A DNA stretch of 34,236 bases from JBOGDS01 sp050743075 (GTDB taxonomy: Bacteria; Actinomycetota; Actinomycetes; Jiangellales; Jiangellaceae): the NCBI GenBank assembly GCA_050743075.1, contig JBOGDS010000037.1:1-34236 (forward strand), given 5' to 3'. Numbering within the stretch: the first letter of the stretch is position 1; each line of letters begins with the position of its first letter. Positions 7,401 through 16,785 of the stretch are shown in pieces. Below the pieces are notes generated by a model that had not been told where the DNA came from, did no database searches, and saw only the letters and a list, made by a program, of their open reading frames with translations. The position numbers were made by a program, and so were the translations under genes.

Positions 7401-10400
7401 ATGTCCACCACCCGCACTCGCCGGCAGCTCGCTTCGGTGCTCGCCATCGGCGTCGTTGCTGCGCTGGTCACGGGCGTAGCCCCGGCGGCCGCCGATCACA
7501 CCGCGCCGCCCGGCCAGGTCACCCTCGCCGGCAGCCTGCAGGACGAGCTCGGCTGCCCGGCCGACTGGCTGGCGGACTGCGACGCCACCGGGCTGGGCCC
7601 AACCGGCGTCGACGGCGTGTTCGCGGCGGAGTTCACGCTGTCTGCGGGCACGTATGCGTACAAGGTGACGATCAACGGCTCCTGGGACGAGAACTACGGT
7701 GCAGGCGGCGTCGCGAACGGACCCGACATTCCGCTGGTCCTGCTGGAGGACGCCAGCCTGACCTTCAGCTACGACCACGCAACTCACCGGATCGCCGTTG
7801 CGCCATCCGAGCCGCAGCCGGGCGTGACGCCGGAGGACGAGGCCTTGGCGGGCACCAGCCTGCGCGACGACCTCACCCGTGAACGGTTCTACTTCGTGAT
7901 GGCCGACCGGTTCGAGAACGGCGACCCTGGCAACGACGACGGCGGATACGAGATCCCACCCGGAACTCCGCCAGGGGACGAGCGGCTGGTTCACGGGCTC
8001 GACGCCACCGACAAGGGCTTCTACCACGGCGGCGACCTCACCGGGATCACGCAGCGGCTCGACTACCTGGCCGGGATGGGCGTGACCGCCGTGTGGATGA
8101 CGCCGTCGTTCAAGAACCGTCCGGTCCAGGGCAGCGGCGCCGACGTCAGCGCCGGGTACCACGGCTACTGGATCACCGACTTCACCCAGATCGACCCGCA
8201 TCTGGGGACCAACGAGGAGCTCGAGGAACTGGTCGACCAGGCCCACTCCCGGGGCATCAAGGTCTTCTTCGACATCATCACCAACCACACCGCTGACGTG
8301 ATCGACTACGAAGAGGGCCAGTACACCTATATCTCCAAGGCCGATGACCCCTATCGCGATGCGGACGGCAACGTCTTCGACGACCGCGACTTCGCCGCCG
8401 GTGACACCTTCCCGGAGCTCGACCCGCAGACGTCGTTCCCGTACACGCCGTTCTTCCGCACCGAGGCCGACGAGACGGTCAAGGTGCCCGGCTGGCTGAA
8501 CGACGTCACGTACTACCACAACCGCGGCAACGCCGCTTTCGACGGCAGCGAGGGGGACGAGTACGGCGACTTCGTCGGTCTGGACGACCTGTTCACCGAA
8601 CACCCCGACGTCCGCGACGGCATGATCGACGTCTACAAGTTCTGGGCCGCCTTCGGTATCGACGGGTTCCGGATCGACACGGTCAAGCACGTCAACATCG
8701 AGTTCTGGCAGAAGTTCGCCCCCGAGGTGCTCGACGCCGCCCACAGCGCCGGCAAGGACGAGTTCTTCATGTTCGGCGAGGTCTTCGACGCCAACCCGGC
8801 CGCCATGTCGCGCTATACGACCGAAGCCGGCCTGCAGTCGACGATCGACTTCGGGTTCCAGGCACGGGCCCGCGGCTTCGCCACCGGCCGGCCCACATCG
8901 GAGCTGCGCGACCTGTTCGCGGACGACGACTACTACACCGACCACGACTCGAACGTGTACGCGTCGCCGACGTTCCTCGGCAATCACGACATGGGCCGGC
9001 TCGGAAACTTCATCGTCAACGACACCGGTGCCGACGCCGACGACGAGCAGACGCTCCGGCGCGACCAGCTCGGACACTCGCTGATGTACCTGACCCGCGG
9101 TCAGCCGGTGGTCTACTACGGCGACGAGCAGGGCTTCGTCGGTGACGGCGGGGACAAGGACGCCCGGCAGGACATGTTCCCGAGCCAGGTCGCGTCGTAC
9201 AACGACGACGACCTCATCGGCACCGACGCCACGACCGCCGAGTCCAACTTCGACCCGAGCCATCCGATGTACCGGCATCTGGCCGACCTGTCGGAGCTGC
9301 GGGCTGCACATCCGGCCCTGGCCGACGGCGCGCAGGTCCACCGTTACTCCAGCGGCGACGCCGGTGTCTACGCGTTCAGCCGCATCGACGCCGACGACCA
9401 GGTCGAGTACCTCGTCGTCACCAGCAACGCGGCCGAGGCCAAGACCGTCGCCGTCGACACGTTCGGTGCGAACACCAGGTTGCGCGGGCTGTGGCCTGAC
9501 GGCACGGCCGGCCTGCGCAGTGACACGGAGGGCCGCGTCACGGTGACCGTCCCGCCGCTGTCGGCTCAGGTGTGGAAGGCGCAGTCCCGGTTGAAGCAGG
9601 CCGAGCATGCACCCGACCTGTACTTCCGCACGCCCGGGCCGGGTGGCACCGTCGGGAGCCGGGCCGAGGTCGGAGTCTCCGTGCCCGACGGCGGCTTCAA
9701 CCAGGTCACGCTGGCGTGGCGGCCGGTGGGCGGCGACGACTGGACCGTCCTCGGCACCGACGACAACGCCCCGTACCGCGTCTTCCACGACGTCACCGGC
9801 CTGGCTCATGGGACGCTGCTCGAGTACCGCGTGGTGCTGAAGGACCACTCCGGAAACCTCGCCGTGGCCGGCACGTACGGCGTCGTCGGGGACCCACCGC
9901 CTCCTGGGGGTGGAGACCCCGGCGGCGGCGGTCCGGTCACCCAGCCCGGCACGGTCTCGATTCCCGGCAACCTCAACCCGGCGATGGGCTGCCCGGGCGA
10001 GTGGCAGCCGGACTGTGACCAGGCGCAGCTCACGCTGGACCCGAAGGACGACGTCTGGAAGGGCACGTACGCTCTGCCCGCAGGCGCCTATGAGTACAAG
10101 GTGGCCATCGACCGGTCGTGGACCGAGAACTACGGCGCCGGCGCCCGCCGCGACGGCCCGAACATCCCGCTCGCGCTGCCCGATGCCGCCGACCTGACGT
10201 TCTACTACGACCATGGGACGCATTGGGTCACCAGCGATGCGCAGGATCCGATCGTCACGGCGCCGGGGTCGTTCCAGAGCGAGTTGGGCTGCCCAGGCGA
10301 CTGGGACCCGTCGTGCATGCGGTCGTGGCTCCAGGACCCTGACGCCGACGGCACCTACACGTTCTCCACGACACAGATTCCGGCGGGCTCCTACGAAGTG

Positions 10401-13190
10401 AAGGTGACCCATGGCCTGACCTGGGACGAGAACTACGGCGCCGGCGGTGCGCCGAACGGCGCGAACATCGGCTTCACCGTCCCGGCAGGTGCCCGAACCA
10501 CGTTCAGCTACGACCTCGCCTCCCATGTCCTCACCGTGACGACGAGCCAAGCGGGCCCAGCCGTCGACCTGGCCCAGGCGCGGGCGCACTGGCTGGAACG
10601 CGGGCTGATCGCCTGGGACCTTCCTGCGGACACGCGCGGCTGGAGGTTCCGACTGCACTCCGCCCCGGAGGGCGGTCTGGGCGTGGACGACGAGGCGATC
10701 ACCGGTGGCGAATCGCTGCCGCTGACCCTCGACTCGGCCGGCCTGCCGGACGCGGTGCGAGAGGCCAACCCCCACCTCGCTTCGTACGAGGCGTTACGTC
10801 TGTCGGACAAGAACGCACGCACCGTCGCCGACCTGCTGACGGGCCAGGTGGCCGTGGCCGCGTACGACGATCTCGGCCGGTTGGTCGACGGCACTCTGCT
10901 GCAGGTCCCGGGTGTGCTGGACGACGTGTACGAGGGAGCTCTCGATCGTGATCTCGGCGTCACCTGGCGGGGGGAAACGCCAACGGTCGCCGTCTGGGCG
11001 CCGACGGCCAAGGACGTCGACCTGCTGCTGCGCGTGCCCGGCGCCTCGTCCGACACGCTGGTCGAGCTGCGCCGCGACGGCGACGGCGTGTGGTCGGTGC
11101 AGGGCGGTCCGGACTGGGACGGTGCCTCGTACCTGTTCGACGTCGACGTGTATGTGCCCGAGACCGGCGCGGTCGAGACGAACGTCGTCACCGACCCGTA
11201 CAGCCTGGCGCTGACGGCCGACTCGGCGCGGTCCGTCGTGGTCGACCTCGACGATCCGGCGCTGCAGCCTCCCGGTTGGGACGAGGTGGCCAAGCCGGTG
11301 CTGGCACAGCCGGAGGACACGACGATCTACGAGCTGCATGTGCGCGACTTCTCCATCGGAGACACCTCGGTTCCCGACGAGGAGCGCGGCACGTACCGGG
11401 CGTTCACGCACGAGGACAGCACCGGCATGACGCACCTGCGCGAGCTGGCGGGCGCGGGCATGAACACGCTGCACCTGCTGCCGGTGTTCGACATCGCGAC
11501 GGTGCTCGAGCGTCGGGCGGACCAGGCGACGCCCGGCTGCGACCTGGCGGCGCTGACGGCCGCTGACCCGGCGGGTGAGGCTCAGCAGGCCTGCCTCGAG
11601 CCGATCCGCGACACCGACGGGTTCAACTGGGGCTACGACCCGTGGCACTACAGCGTGCCCGAGGGCTCCTACGCGATCGACCCCGAGGGTGCTTCCCGGA
11701 CCCTGGAGTTCCGCGAGATGGTTGCGGCGGTCAACGACGCTGGGCTGCGGGTGATCATGGACGTCGTCTACAACCACACGACGGCCCACGGCCAGGATCC
11801 GACGTCGGTGCTCGACCGGATCGTGCCGGGCTACTACCAGCGGCTCTCCGCGACCGGAGAGGTGGAGACGTCGACATGCTGCTCCAACACCGCGACCGAA
11901 CACGCGATGATGGAGAAGCTCACCGTCGACTCGGTGGTCACCTGGGCGCGTGAGTACAAGGTCGACGGCTTCCGGTTCGACCTGATGGGCCACCACGGCA
12001 GGGCCACCATGGAGAAGGTCCGGGCCGCGCTCGACGAGCTGACCGTGGGTCGCGACGGCGTCGACGGCGACCGGATCTACGTCTACGGCGAGGGCTGGAA
12101 CTTCGGCGAGGTCGCCGACAACGCGCGGTTCCGGCAGGCAACGCAGCTGGAGATGTTCGGGGCCGGCATCGGCACGTTCAGCGACCGGCTGCGCGATGCC
12201 GTCCGCGGCGGAGGGCCGTTCGACGACGATCCGGGGATCCAGGGCTTCGGGTCGGGGCTCTTCACCGACCCCAACGCGTCACCGGCGAACGGCACGGCCG
12301 ACGAGCAGCGTGCCCGCCTGCTGCTGTACCACGACCAGATCAAGGTCGGGCTGGCCGGCAACCTGCGCGACTACACGTTCGTCGACCGCACGGGTGCCAC
12401 GGTGACCGGGGCCGACGTCGACTACAACGGGTCGCCGGCCGGCTACGCGGCCGACCCGAGCGAGACGATCACCTACGTCGACGCCCACGACAACGAGACG
12501 ATCTTCGACGCGCTGACCTACAAGCTGCCGGTGCCGACCTCCATGGTCGACCGGGTTCGGATGAACACGTTGGCATTGTCGACGACGGCGCTGGCCCAGG
12601 GTCCGTCGTTCTGGCATGCGGGCGCCGACCTGCTGCGGTCGAAGTCGCTGGACCGCAACTCCTACAACTCCGGCGACTGGTTCAACCGGGTCGACTGGGG
12701 ACGGCAGGAGAGCACGTTCGGTTCCGGCCTGCCGCCACGGACCGACAACGAGGCCACGTGGGCATTCATGGCCCCGCTGCTCTCCGACCCGGCCCTGCGC
12801 CCTGGTCCCGACGACATCGCGGCGGCCCACGAGGCCGCGTTGGACTTCCTACGGATCCGGTTCTCGTCGCCGCTGCTCCGGCTGGGCTCTGCCGAGCTGG
12901 TGCAGGAACGGGTGGCGTTCCCGCACGGTGGCCCGGACCAGACGCCAGGTGTCGTGGTCATGGTGCTGGACGACTCCGCGGGCGCGGACATCGATCCCGA
13001 CCGCGAGCGGATCGTCATGGTGTTCAACGCGACACCGGAGGCGCAGACCGTCGAGGTCGACGGTGCCCTGGCGCTGCACCCGGTCCAGGCGGCAGGAGCT
13101 GACGACGTGGTCAAGCAGACGACGATCGGGGCCGGCTCGGTCACCGTTCCTGGGCGTACGGTGGCAGTTCTCGAGCAGCCAGAGTCGTGA
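7401..13190 (+). CDS. Secreted amylopullulanase (alpha-amylase plus pullulanase, three X25 modules)
   Basis: Extracellular starch/pullulan-degrading enzyme of 1929 residues. Signal peptide ~1-31 (Arg-rich start, hydrophobic core, AAA|DH). X25-type module 1 at ~36-133. GH13 alpha-amylase domain ~160-730 with DIITNHT (291-), nucleophile Asp426 (DGFRIDTVKH), acid/base Glu460 (FGEVFD) and Asp530 (GNHDMG). An FN3-like domain (~735-830) and a Pro/Gly linker follow, then X25 modules 2 and 3 (~850-945, ~952-1050); all three modules share W(D/T)ENYGAG. A pullulanase N2-type domain, a CBM48 and a second GH13 domain of pullulanase type follow, with NWGYDP, Asp1527 (DGFRFDLMGHHG), Glu1564 (YGEGWNFGE) and Asp1697 (DAHDNE). 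A pullulanase C-terminal domain ends it. Both triads are intact, so alpha-1,4 and alpha-1,6 hydrolysis are both expected. No sortase signal or surface anchor is seen. Confidence 0.93.
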   Translation: MSTTRTRRQLASVLAIGVVAALVTGVAPAAADHTAPPGQVTLAGSLQDELGCPADWLADCDATGLGPTGVDGVFAAEFTLSAGTYAYKVTINGSWDENYGAGGVANGPDIPLVLLEDASLTFSYDHATHRIAVAPSEPQPGVTPEDEALAGTSLRDDLTRERFYFVMADRFENGDPGNDDGGYEIPPGTPPGDERLVHGLDATDKGFYHGGDLTGITQRLDYLAGMGVTAVWMTPSFKNRPVQGSGADVSAGYHGYWITDFTQIDPHLGTNEELEELVDQAHSRGIKVFFDIITNHTADVIDYEEGQYTYISKADDPYRDADGNVFDDRDFAAGDTFPELDPQTSFPYTPFFRTEADETVKVPGWLNDVTYYHNRGNAAFDGSEGDEYGDFVGLDDLFTEHPDVRDGMIDVYKFWAAFGIDGFRIDTVKHVNIEFWQKFAPEVLDAAHSAGKDEFFMFGEVFDANPAAMSRYTTEAGLQSTIDFGFQARARGFATGRPTSELRDLFADDDYYTDHDSNVYASPTFLGNHDMGRLGNFIVNDTGADADDEQTLRRDQLGHSLMYLTRGQPVVYYGDEQGFVGDGGDKDARQDMFPSQVASYNDDDLIGTDATTAESNFDPSHPMYRHLADLSELRAAHPALADGAQVHRYSSGDAGVYAFSRIDADDQVEYLVVTSNAAEAKTVAVDTFGANTRLRGLWPDGTAGLRSDTEGRVTVTVPPLSAQVWKAQSRLKQAEHAPDLYFRTPGPGGTVGSRAEVGVSVPDGGFNQVTLAWRPVGGDDWTVLGTDDNAPYRVFHDVTGLAHGTLLEYRVVLKDHSGNLAVAGTYGVVGDPPPPGGGDPGGGGPVTQPGTVSIPGNLNPAMGCPGEWQPDCDQAQLTLDPKDDVWKGTYALPAGAYEYKVAIDRSWTENYGAGARRDGPNIPLALPDAADLTFYYDHGTHWVTSDAQDPIVTAPGSFQSELGCPGDWDPSCMRSWLQDPDADGTYTFSTTQIPAGSYEVKVTHGLTWDENYGAGGAPNGANIGFTVPAGARTTFSYDLASHVLTVTTSQAGPAVDLAQARAHWLERGLIAWDLPADTRGWRFRLHSAPEGGLGVDDEAITGGESLPLTLDSAGLPDAVREANPHLASYEALRLSDKNARTVADLLTGQVAVAAYDDLGRLVDGTLLQVPGVLDDVYEGALDRDLGVTWRGETPTVAVWAPTAKDVDLLLRVPGASSDTLVELRRDGDGVWSVQGGPDWDGASYLFDVDVYVPETGAVETNVVTDPYSLALTADSARSVVVDLDDPALQPPGWDEVAKPVLAQPEDTTIYELHVRDFSIGDTSVPDEERGTYRAFTHEDSTGMTHLRELAGAGMNTLHLLPVFDIATVLERRADQATPGCDLAALTAADPAGEAQQACLEPIRDTDGFNWGYDPWHYSVPEGSYAIDPEGASRTLEFREMVAAVNDAGLRVIMDVVYNHTTAHGQDPTSVLDRIVPGYYQRLSATGEVETSTCCSNTATEHAMMEKLTVDSVVTWAREYKVDGFRFDLMGHHGRATMEKVRAALDELTVGRDGVDGDRIYVYGEGWNFGEVADNARFRQATQLEMFGAGIGTFSDRLRDAVRGGGPFDDDPGIQGFGSGLFTDPNASPANGTADEQRARLLLYHDQIKVGLAGNLRDYTFVDRTGATVTGADVDYNGSPAGYAADPSETITYVDAHDNETIFDALTYKLPVPTSMVDRVRMNTLALSTTALAQGPSFWHAGADLLRSKSLDRNSYNSGDWFNRVDWGRQESTFGSGLPPRTDNEATWAFMAPLLSDPALRPGPDDIAAAHEAALDFLRIRFSSPLLRLGSAELVQERVAFPHGGPDQTPGVVVMVLDDSAGADIDPDRERIVMVFNATPEAQTVEVDGALALHPVQAAGADDVVKQTTIGAGSVTVPGRTVAVLEQPES

Positions 13191-13211
13191 GGGCGCCAGG
13201 CACAGCCGCCG

Positions 13212-14045
13212 TCAGCCCGACGACGCCGCTGCCTGCCGAGCCTTGCGGCGCTTGCGCCGTGCCGACGTGATGCTGTCGAGCACGATGGGCGGGACGAACC
13301 GGCGCATGGCGTAGCGGCGGCTGCGGGACGTGCGCTCTCCGAACTTCACGCCGTGGTGGGCGCGGCTCGGGTCACTGCGGACCGGGCTGGTGAAGTAGTA
13401 GGCGGAGAAGCACAGCCGGCTGCGGTCGCCCGGCGCGGAGATCGGCTTGGGATGACCGTGCGGGGCATCCGGCGTCGAGAAGACGACGGTCCGGTTGAGC
13501 AACGGGACGATCTGCTTGACCGGACCACTCTCCAGGTCCGGCCACAGCTCCAGCTGGCCGCCCCACTCGGGCTCCCAGTCCTCGTTGAGGTAGACCAGCA
13601 CGTTGATCCGCCGAACCAGCGCGAGCTTCCGGTTGCGGGTGTAGTCGACGTGTATGTCGAGGAAGCCGCCACGGGGCACATCGAAGTACCCTGCCGAGTT
13701 GAGGTGCGGATCGGGGATGAGCCCCTTGATGCCGGTCAACCGTTCGAGGAAGCGGACGAACTCGGAGCTGTTGAGCTCGTCCGCGAGCTGCCGGGCAGAG
13801 CGACCGAAGTCCTCCATGCGGTCGAGCACGCGCTTGCGCTCGGTCGCAGTGTCGTAGACCTTCCAACTCGCCGAGTCACGGGGCAGCTCCGCGGCGACGG
13901 CGCGAAGGCGCTCGGTGTCGAAGAGCCCGTCGATCACCACGTGGGGAAAGGGCGTTGCCGTGGCGTAGGAAGGAGCGTGCTCATCTGCCACCAGGAGCAG
14001 ATCAGCCAGAGGGGTACGAGGCCCGACCGAAAGTGTCACGTTCAT
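13212..14045 (-). CDS. 2-oxoglutarate/Fe(II)-dependent oxygenase
   Basis: A 277-residue protein of the prolyl-4-hydroxylase-like 2OG-Fe(II) oxygenase superfamily. The double-stranded beta-helix supplies an iron-binding HxD (His132 and Asp134 in DIHVDYTRN) and a distal His198 (HGHPKP), and a downstream Arg (208 or 210) to hold 2-oxoglutarate. These match the usual H-x-D...H...R pattern. The substrate is unknown; related enzymes hydroxylate protein side chains or small metabolites. The last ~35 residues are very basic (SARRKRRKAR). The ATG at 14045 is chosen because homology-like sequence starts there; an in-frame ATG at 14123 would add 26 unconvincing residues. It faces the amylopullulanase gene, with stops only ~20 bp apart. 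Confidence 0.8.
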   Translation of the reverse strand: MNVTLSVGPRTPLADLLLVADEHAPSYATATPFPHVVIDGLFDTERLRAVAAELPRDSASWKVYDTATERKRVLDRMEDFGRSARQLADELNSSEFVRFLERLTGIKGLIPDPHLNSAGYFDVPRGGFLDIHVDYTRNRKLALVRRINVLVYLNEDWEPEWGGQLELWPDLESGPVKQIVPLLNRTVVFSTPDAPHGHPKPISAPGDRSRLCFSAYYFTSPVRSDPSRAHHGVKFGERTSRSRRYAMRRFVPPIVLDSITSARRKRRKARQAAASSG

Positions 14046-14147
14046 CTCCGCGTCTTGCGTCCGCGGCGGCCCCCCGTCCGTCGATCGACGAAGTATGACA
14101 CCACGTGGAGTGATCGCGCGCAAGCAGCGAGTTGGGTGGGTGCAGGG

Positions 14148-15512
14148 CTACAGCTGGACGTCAGGCAGGCGGGTGAGGGCGCTCTCGACGGCATCCGCGG
14201 GGAAGTCGTAGTCGGTGAGCTCGCCGGCGAAGTAACGGTCGTACGCACCCATGTCGAAGTGACCGTGCCCGCACAGGGCAGTGAGGATCACCTTCTCCTC
14301 GCCCGACTCGGCGCACCGCCGGGCCTCTTCGATGGTGGCGGCCACGGCGTGTGTCGGTTCGGGCGCGGGGACGATGCCCTCGGTCCGGGCGAACTGCACG
14401 CCGGCGGCGAAGCACTCGTTCTGATTCTTGGCGACGGCCTCGATCAGACCCAGCTCGTAGACGTGCGACATCAGCGGGGACATGCCGTGGTAGCGCAGCC
14501 CGCCGGCGTGGATCGGGTCCGGGACGAAGTCGTGCCCGAGCGTGTGCATCTTGATCAGCGGGGTCATTCCGGCCGTGTCGCCGTAGTCATAGGCGTACCG
14601 GCCGCGCGTGAGCGACGGGCAGGCGGACGGCTCGACGGCCACGATCCGCGGATCCATCCGGCCGGCCAGCTTCTCGCGCAGGAAGGGGAACGCGAGCCCG
14701 CCGAAGTTCGAGCCGCCGCCCGTGCAGCCGAAGAGTACGTCGGGCGTCTCGCCGACCTTCGCCAGCTGGGCCAGGGCCTCCTGGCCGATCACCGTCTGGT
14801 GCAGCAGCACGTGGTTCAGCACGCTGCCCAGGGCGTAGCGGGTGTCGTCGTGTGTGGCGGCGACCTCGACCGCCTCGCTGATCGCGATGCCCAGGCTGCC
14901 GGGCGAGTCCGGCGAGTCGGCCAGGATCTTGCGTCCGGCCTCGGTGAGATCGGACGGGCTCGGGTGCACGGTGGCGCCGAACGTCTCCATCATCGACTTG
15001 CGGTACGGCTTGGAGTCGTAGGACGCCCGCACCTGCCAGACCTCGCACTCAACTCCGAACAGCGCACACGCGAAGGCCAGCGCGCTGCCCCACTGGCCCG
15101 CGCCGGTCTCCGTCGTCAGCCGGCGGACGCCTTCCTGGGCGTTGTAGAAGACCTGCGGCACGGCGGTGTTGGGCTTGTGCGAGCCGGCCGGGCTCACGCC
15201 CTCGTACTTGTAGTAGATCCGGGCCGGCGTCCCCAGCGCCTTCTCCAGCCGGCGGGCCCGGTACAGCGGGGACGGGCGCCAGAGCCGGTAGACCTCCAGC
15301 ACCTCGTCCGGGATGTCGACGTACGAGTCCTGCGTGACCTCCTGGCCGATCAGCGCCATCGGGAACAGCGGGGACAGGTCGTCGGGCCCGATCGGCTGGT
15401 GGGTCGCCGGGTGGAGGACCGGAGGTGGCGGGGAGGGCAGGTCGGGGATCAGGTTGTACCACTGCCTCGGAAGCTCCGACTCGTCCAGCAGGATCTTGGT
15501 GGGCTCGGTCAT
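14148..15512 (-). CDS. trpB2: TrpB2-type tryptophan synthase beta chain
   Basis: A 454-residue PLP enzyme of the TrpB2 branch, which joins indole and serine (or phosphoserine in some members) to make tryptophan. The PLP lysine is Lys113 in SPAGSHKPNTA. The phosphate-binding loop GCTGGGSNFGG and the C-terminal ALCGHGHFD motif are also visible. Its length and the long N-terminal region (PRQWYN ... LPSPPPP) are typical of TrpB2 rather than TrpB1 (~400 residues). No trpA lies beside it, which is usual for TrpB2; it may salvage indole. The ATG start is preceded by GAAGGAG at good spacing. The gene is divergent from rplM, with a 211-bp shared upstream region. Confidence 0.9.
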   Translation of the reverse strand: MTEPTKILLDESELPRQWYNLIPDLPSPPPPVLHPATHQPIGPDDLSPLFPMALIGQEVTQDSYVDIPDEVLEVYRLWRPSPLYRARRLEKALGTPARIYYKYEGVSPAGSHKPNTAVPQVFYNAQEGVRRLTTETGAGQWGSALAFACALFGVECEVWQVRASYDSKPYRKSMMETFGATVHPSPSDLTEAGRKILADSPDSPGSLGIAISEAVEVAATHDDTRYALGSVLNHVLLHQTVIGQEALAQLAKVGETPDVLFGCTGGGSNFGGLAFPFLREKLAGRMDPRIVAVEPSACPSLTRGRYAYDYGDTAGMTPLIKMHTLGHDFVPDPIHAGGLRYHGMSPLMSHVYELGLIEAVAKNQNECFAAGVQFARTEGIVPAPEPTHAVAATIEEARRCAESGEEKVILTALCGHGHFDMGAYDRYFAGELTDYDFPADAVESALTRLPDVQL

Positions 15513-15546
15513 GACGCCGCTCCTTCGTGGTCGACCCGTGCGGGGC

Positions 15547-15552
15547 AGTATC
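15547..15552 (-). promoter_or_regulatory. Possible -10 box of trpB2
   Basis: Read on the minus strand, GATACT lies 34 nt upstream of the trpB2 ATG and leaves a short leader containing the Shine-Dalgarno GAAGGAG. A matching -35 is not obvious in the GC-rich flank. Confidence 0.35.
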
Positions 15553-15603
15553 GCCGCCGCGGGGCCGTCCGCGCGAGACCGTGGCTGGTCCCCTCAGACC
15601 GTT

Positions 15604-15633
15604 TTGACCCTCTGGCGGCCGGCCCGGTACTCT
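15604..15633 (+). promoter_or_regulatory. Sigma-70-type promoter of rplM-rpsI
   Basis: TTGACC (15604-15609), an 18-nt spacer and TACTCT (15628-15633) form the best promoter match in the window. Transcription would start near 15640, giving a leader of about 84 nt before the rplM GTG. The position fits a highly expressed ribosomal-protein operon. Confidence 0.75.
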
Positions 15634-15648
15634 GATGTGTCGTTTGTG

Positions 15649-15676
15649 CGTCCCGGCGAGAGTCCGTCGTGGGACG
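15649..15676 (+). promoter_or_regulatory. Possible hairpin in the rplM leader
   Basis: GCGTCCC (15649-15655) can pair with GGGACG (15671-15676), around a ~15-nt loop, near the 5' end of the predicted rplM leader. Ribosomal-protein leaders are often bound by their own product; that this one is regulatory is inference. Confidence 0.3.
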
Positions 15677-15723
15677 AACGCATGCATCGATCCATCCTCT
15701 CGACCAAGCGAAGGCCCACACCT

Positions 15724-16167
15724 GTGCGCACGTTCAGCCCGAAGCCCGGCGACGTCCAGCGTCAGTGGTACGTCATCGACGCCACCGACGTCGTCCTGGG
15801 CCGGCTCGCCACCCAGGCTGCCACGCTCCTGCGCGGCAAGCACAAGCCGATCTACGCGCCGCACGTCGATACCGGCGACTTCGTCATCGTCGTCAATGCC
15901 GAGAAGGTCGCGCTGACCGGCAACAAGCGCGAGAACAAGGTCGAGTACCGCCACTCGGGCTTCCCGGGCGGCCTGCGCGCGACGTCGTACGGCGACCTGC
16001 TGGCAAAGAACCCGCGCAGAGCCGTCGAAAAGGCCGTCAAGGGCATGCTGCCCCACAACACGCTCGGCCGGCACATGCTCGGCAAGCTCAAGGTCTATGC
16101 CGGCCCGGAGCACCCGCACCAGGCGCAGCAGCCGGTGCCCTTCGAGATCACCCAGGTCGCGCAGTGA
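15724..16167 (+). CDS. rplM: 50S ribosomal protein L13
   Basis: Ribosomal protein L13, 147 residues, the usual bacterial length. Recognisable segments are the start VRTFSPKPGD and QRQWYVIDATDVVLGRLA, then HVDTGDFVIVVNAEKV and GMLPHNTLGRHMLGKLKVY. L13 is an early-assembly protein of the large subunit that contacts 23S rRNA. The GTG at 15724 is chosen because it gives the standard actinobacterial N-terminus; an in-frame ATG at 15682 would add 14 unrelated residues. It is first in the rplM-rpsI operon, and its stop overlaps the rpsI GTG by 4 bp. Confidence 0.97.
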   Translation: MRTFSPKPGDVQRQWYVIDATDVVLGRLATQAATLLRGKHKPIYAPHVDTGDFVIVVNAEKVALTGNKRENKVEYRHSGFPGGLRATSYGDLLAKNPRRAVEKAVKGMLPHNTLGRHMLGKLKVYAGPEHPHQAQQPVPFEITQVAQ

Positions 16168-16700
16168 CGACCACTCCCGTGAGCGAGGACATGACCGAGA
16201 CCACCCTGGAGACTCCAGCCGCCCTCGTGCCCGACGGGGTGCCTGACGCGACCGACAACGCCCCCGAGACGTTCACCTCCCAGGTTGTCGCACCGTCCCG
16301 TTCGTCGGCCATCGAGCCGGCCGACGCGACCGGGCGTCGCAAGGAGGCCATTGCCCGCGTCCGGCTCGTCCCGGGAACCGGCCAGTGGACGATCAACGGG
16401 CGCTCGCTCGACGAGTACTTCCCGAACAAGGTCCACCAGCAGCTGGTCGAGTCGCCGTTCGTCGAGCTCGAGCTGCAGGGCCGGTACGACGTCGCCGCCC
16501 GCATCCACGGCGGTGGCGTCACCGGCCAGGCGGGCGCGCTGCGCCTGGGCGTGTCCCGCGCGCTCAACGCGGCCGACACCGACAACAACAGACCGACGCT
16601 GAAGAAGGCAGGCTTCCTCACCCGCGACCCCCGCGCGAAGGAGCGCCGCAAGGCCGGTCTGAAGAAGGCTCGCAAGGCGCCGCAGTACAGCAAGCGCTGA
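16164..16700 (+). CDS. rpsI: 30S ribosomal protein S9
   Basis: Ribosomal protein S9, 178 residues from a GTG that overlaps the rplM stop. The S9 core starts near residue 55 (TGRRKEAIARVRLVPG), continues with GGGVTGQAGALRLGVSRAL, and ends in the invariant basic tail (KKARKAPQYSKR) that reaches the ribosomal P site. The first ~50 residues are an acidic Thr/Pro/Ala-rich extension, common in actinobacterial S9 and absent from E. coli. L13 and S9 are co-transcribed in almost all bacteria, as here. Confidence 0.97.
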   Translation: MTTTPVSEDMTETTLETPAALVPDGVPDATDNAPETFTSQVVAPSRSSAIEPADATGRRKEAIARVRLVPGTGQWTINGRSLDEYFPNKVHQQLVESPFVELELQGRYDVAARIHGGGVTGQAGALRLGVSRALNAADTDNNRPTLKKAGFLTRDPRAKERRKAGLKKARKAPQYSKR

Positions 16701-16785
16701 CCGACCGTTCTCGTTCATGTGCGGCCCTGGGGCATACGCTCCGGGGCCGTGCGCGTTCCCCTCGCCCCCGACAGGAGCAGACACC

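Noticed and set aside
7170..10775. A 1201-codon open frame on the minus strand under the amylopullulanase gene
   Set aside because: It lies opposite clear GH13 and X25 coding sequence, its residues are Arg/Val/Gly-rich without recognisable motifs, and long antisense frames are expected at this GC content.
15313..15723. Upstream extension of rplM into the trpB2 region
   Set aside because: L13 starts at VRTFSPKPGD, a strong promoter lies at 15604-15633, and the added residues are antisense to trpB2.
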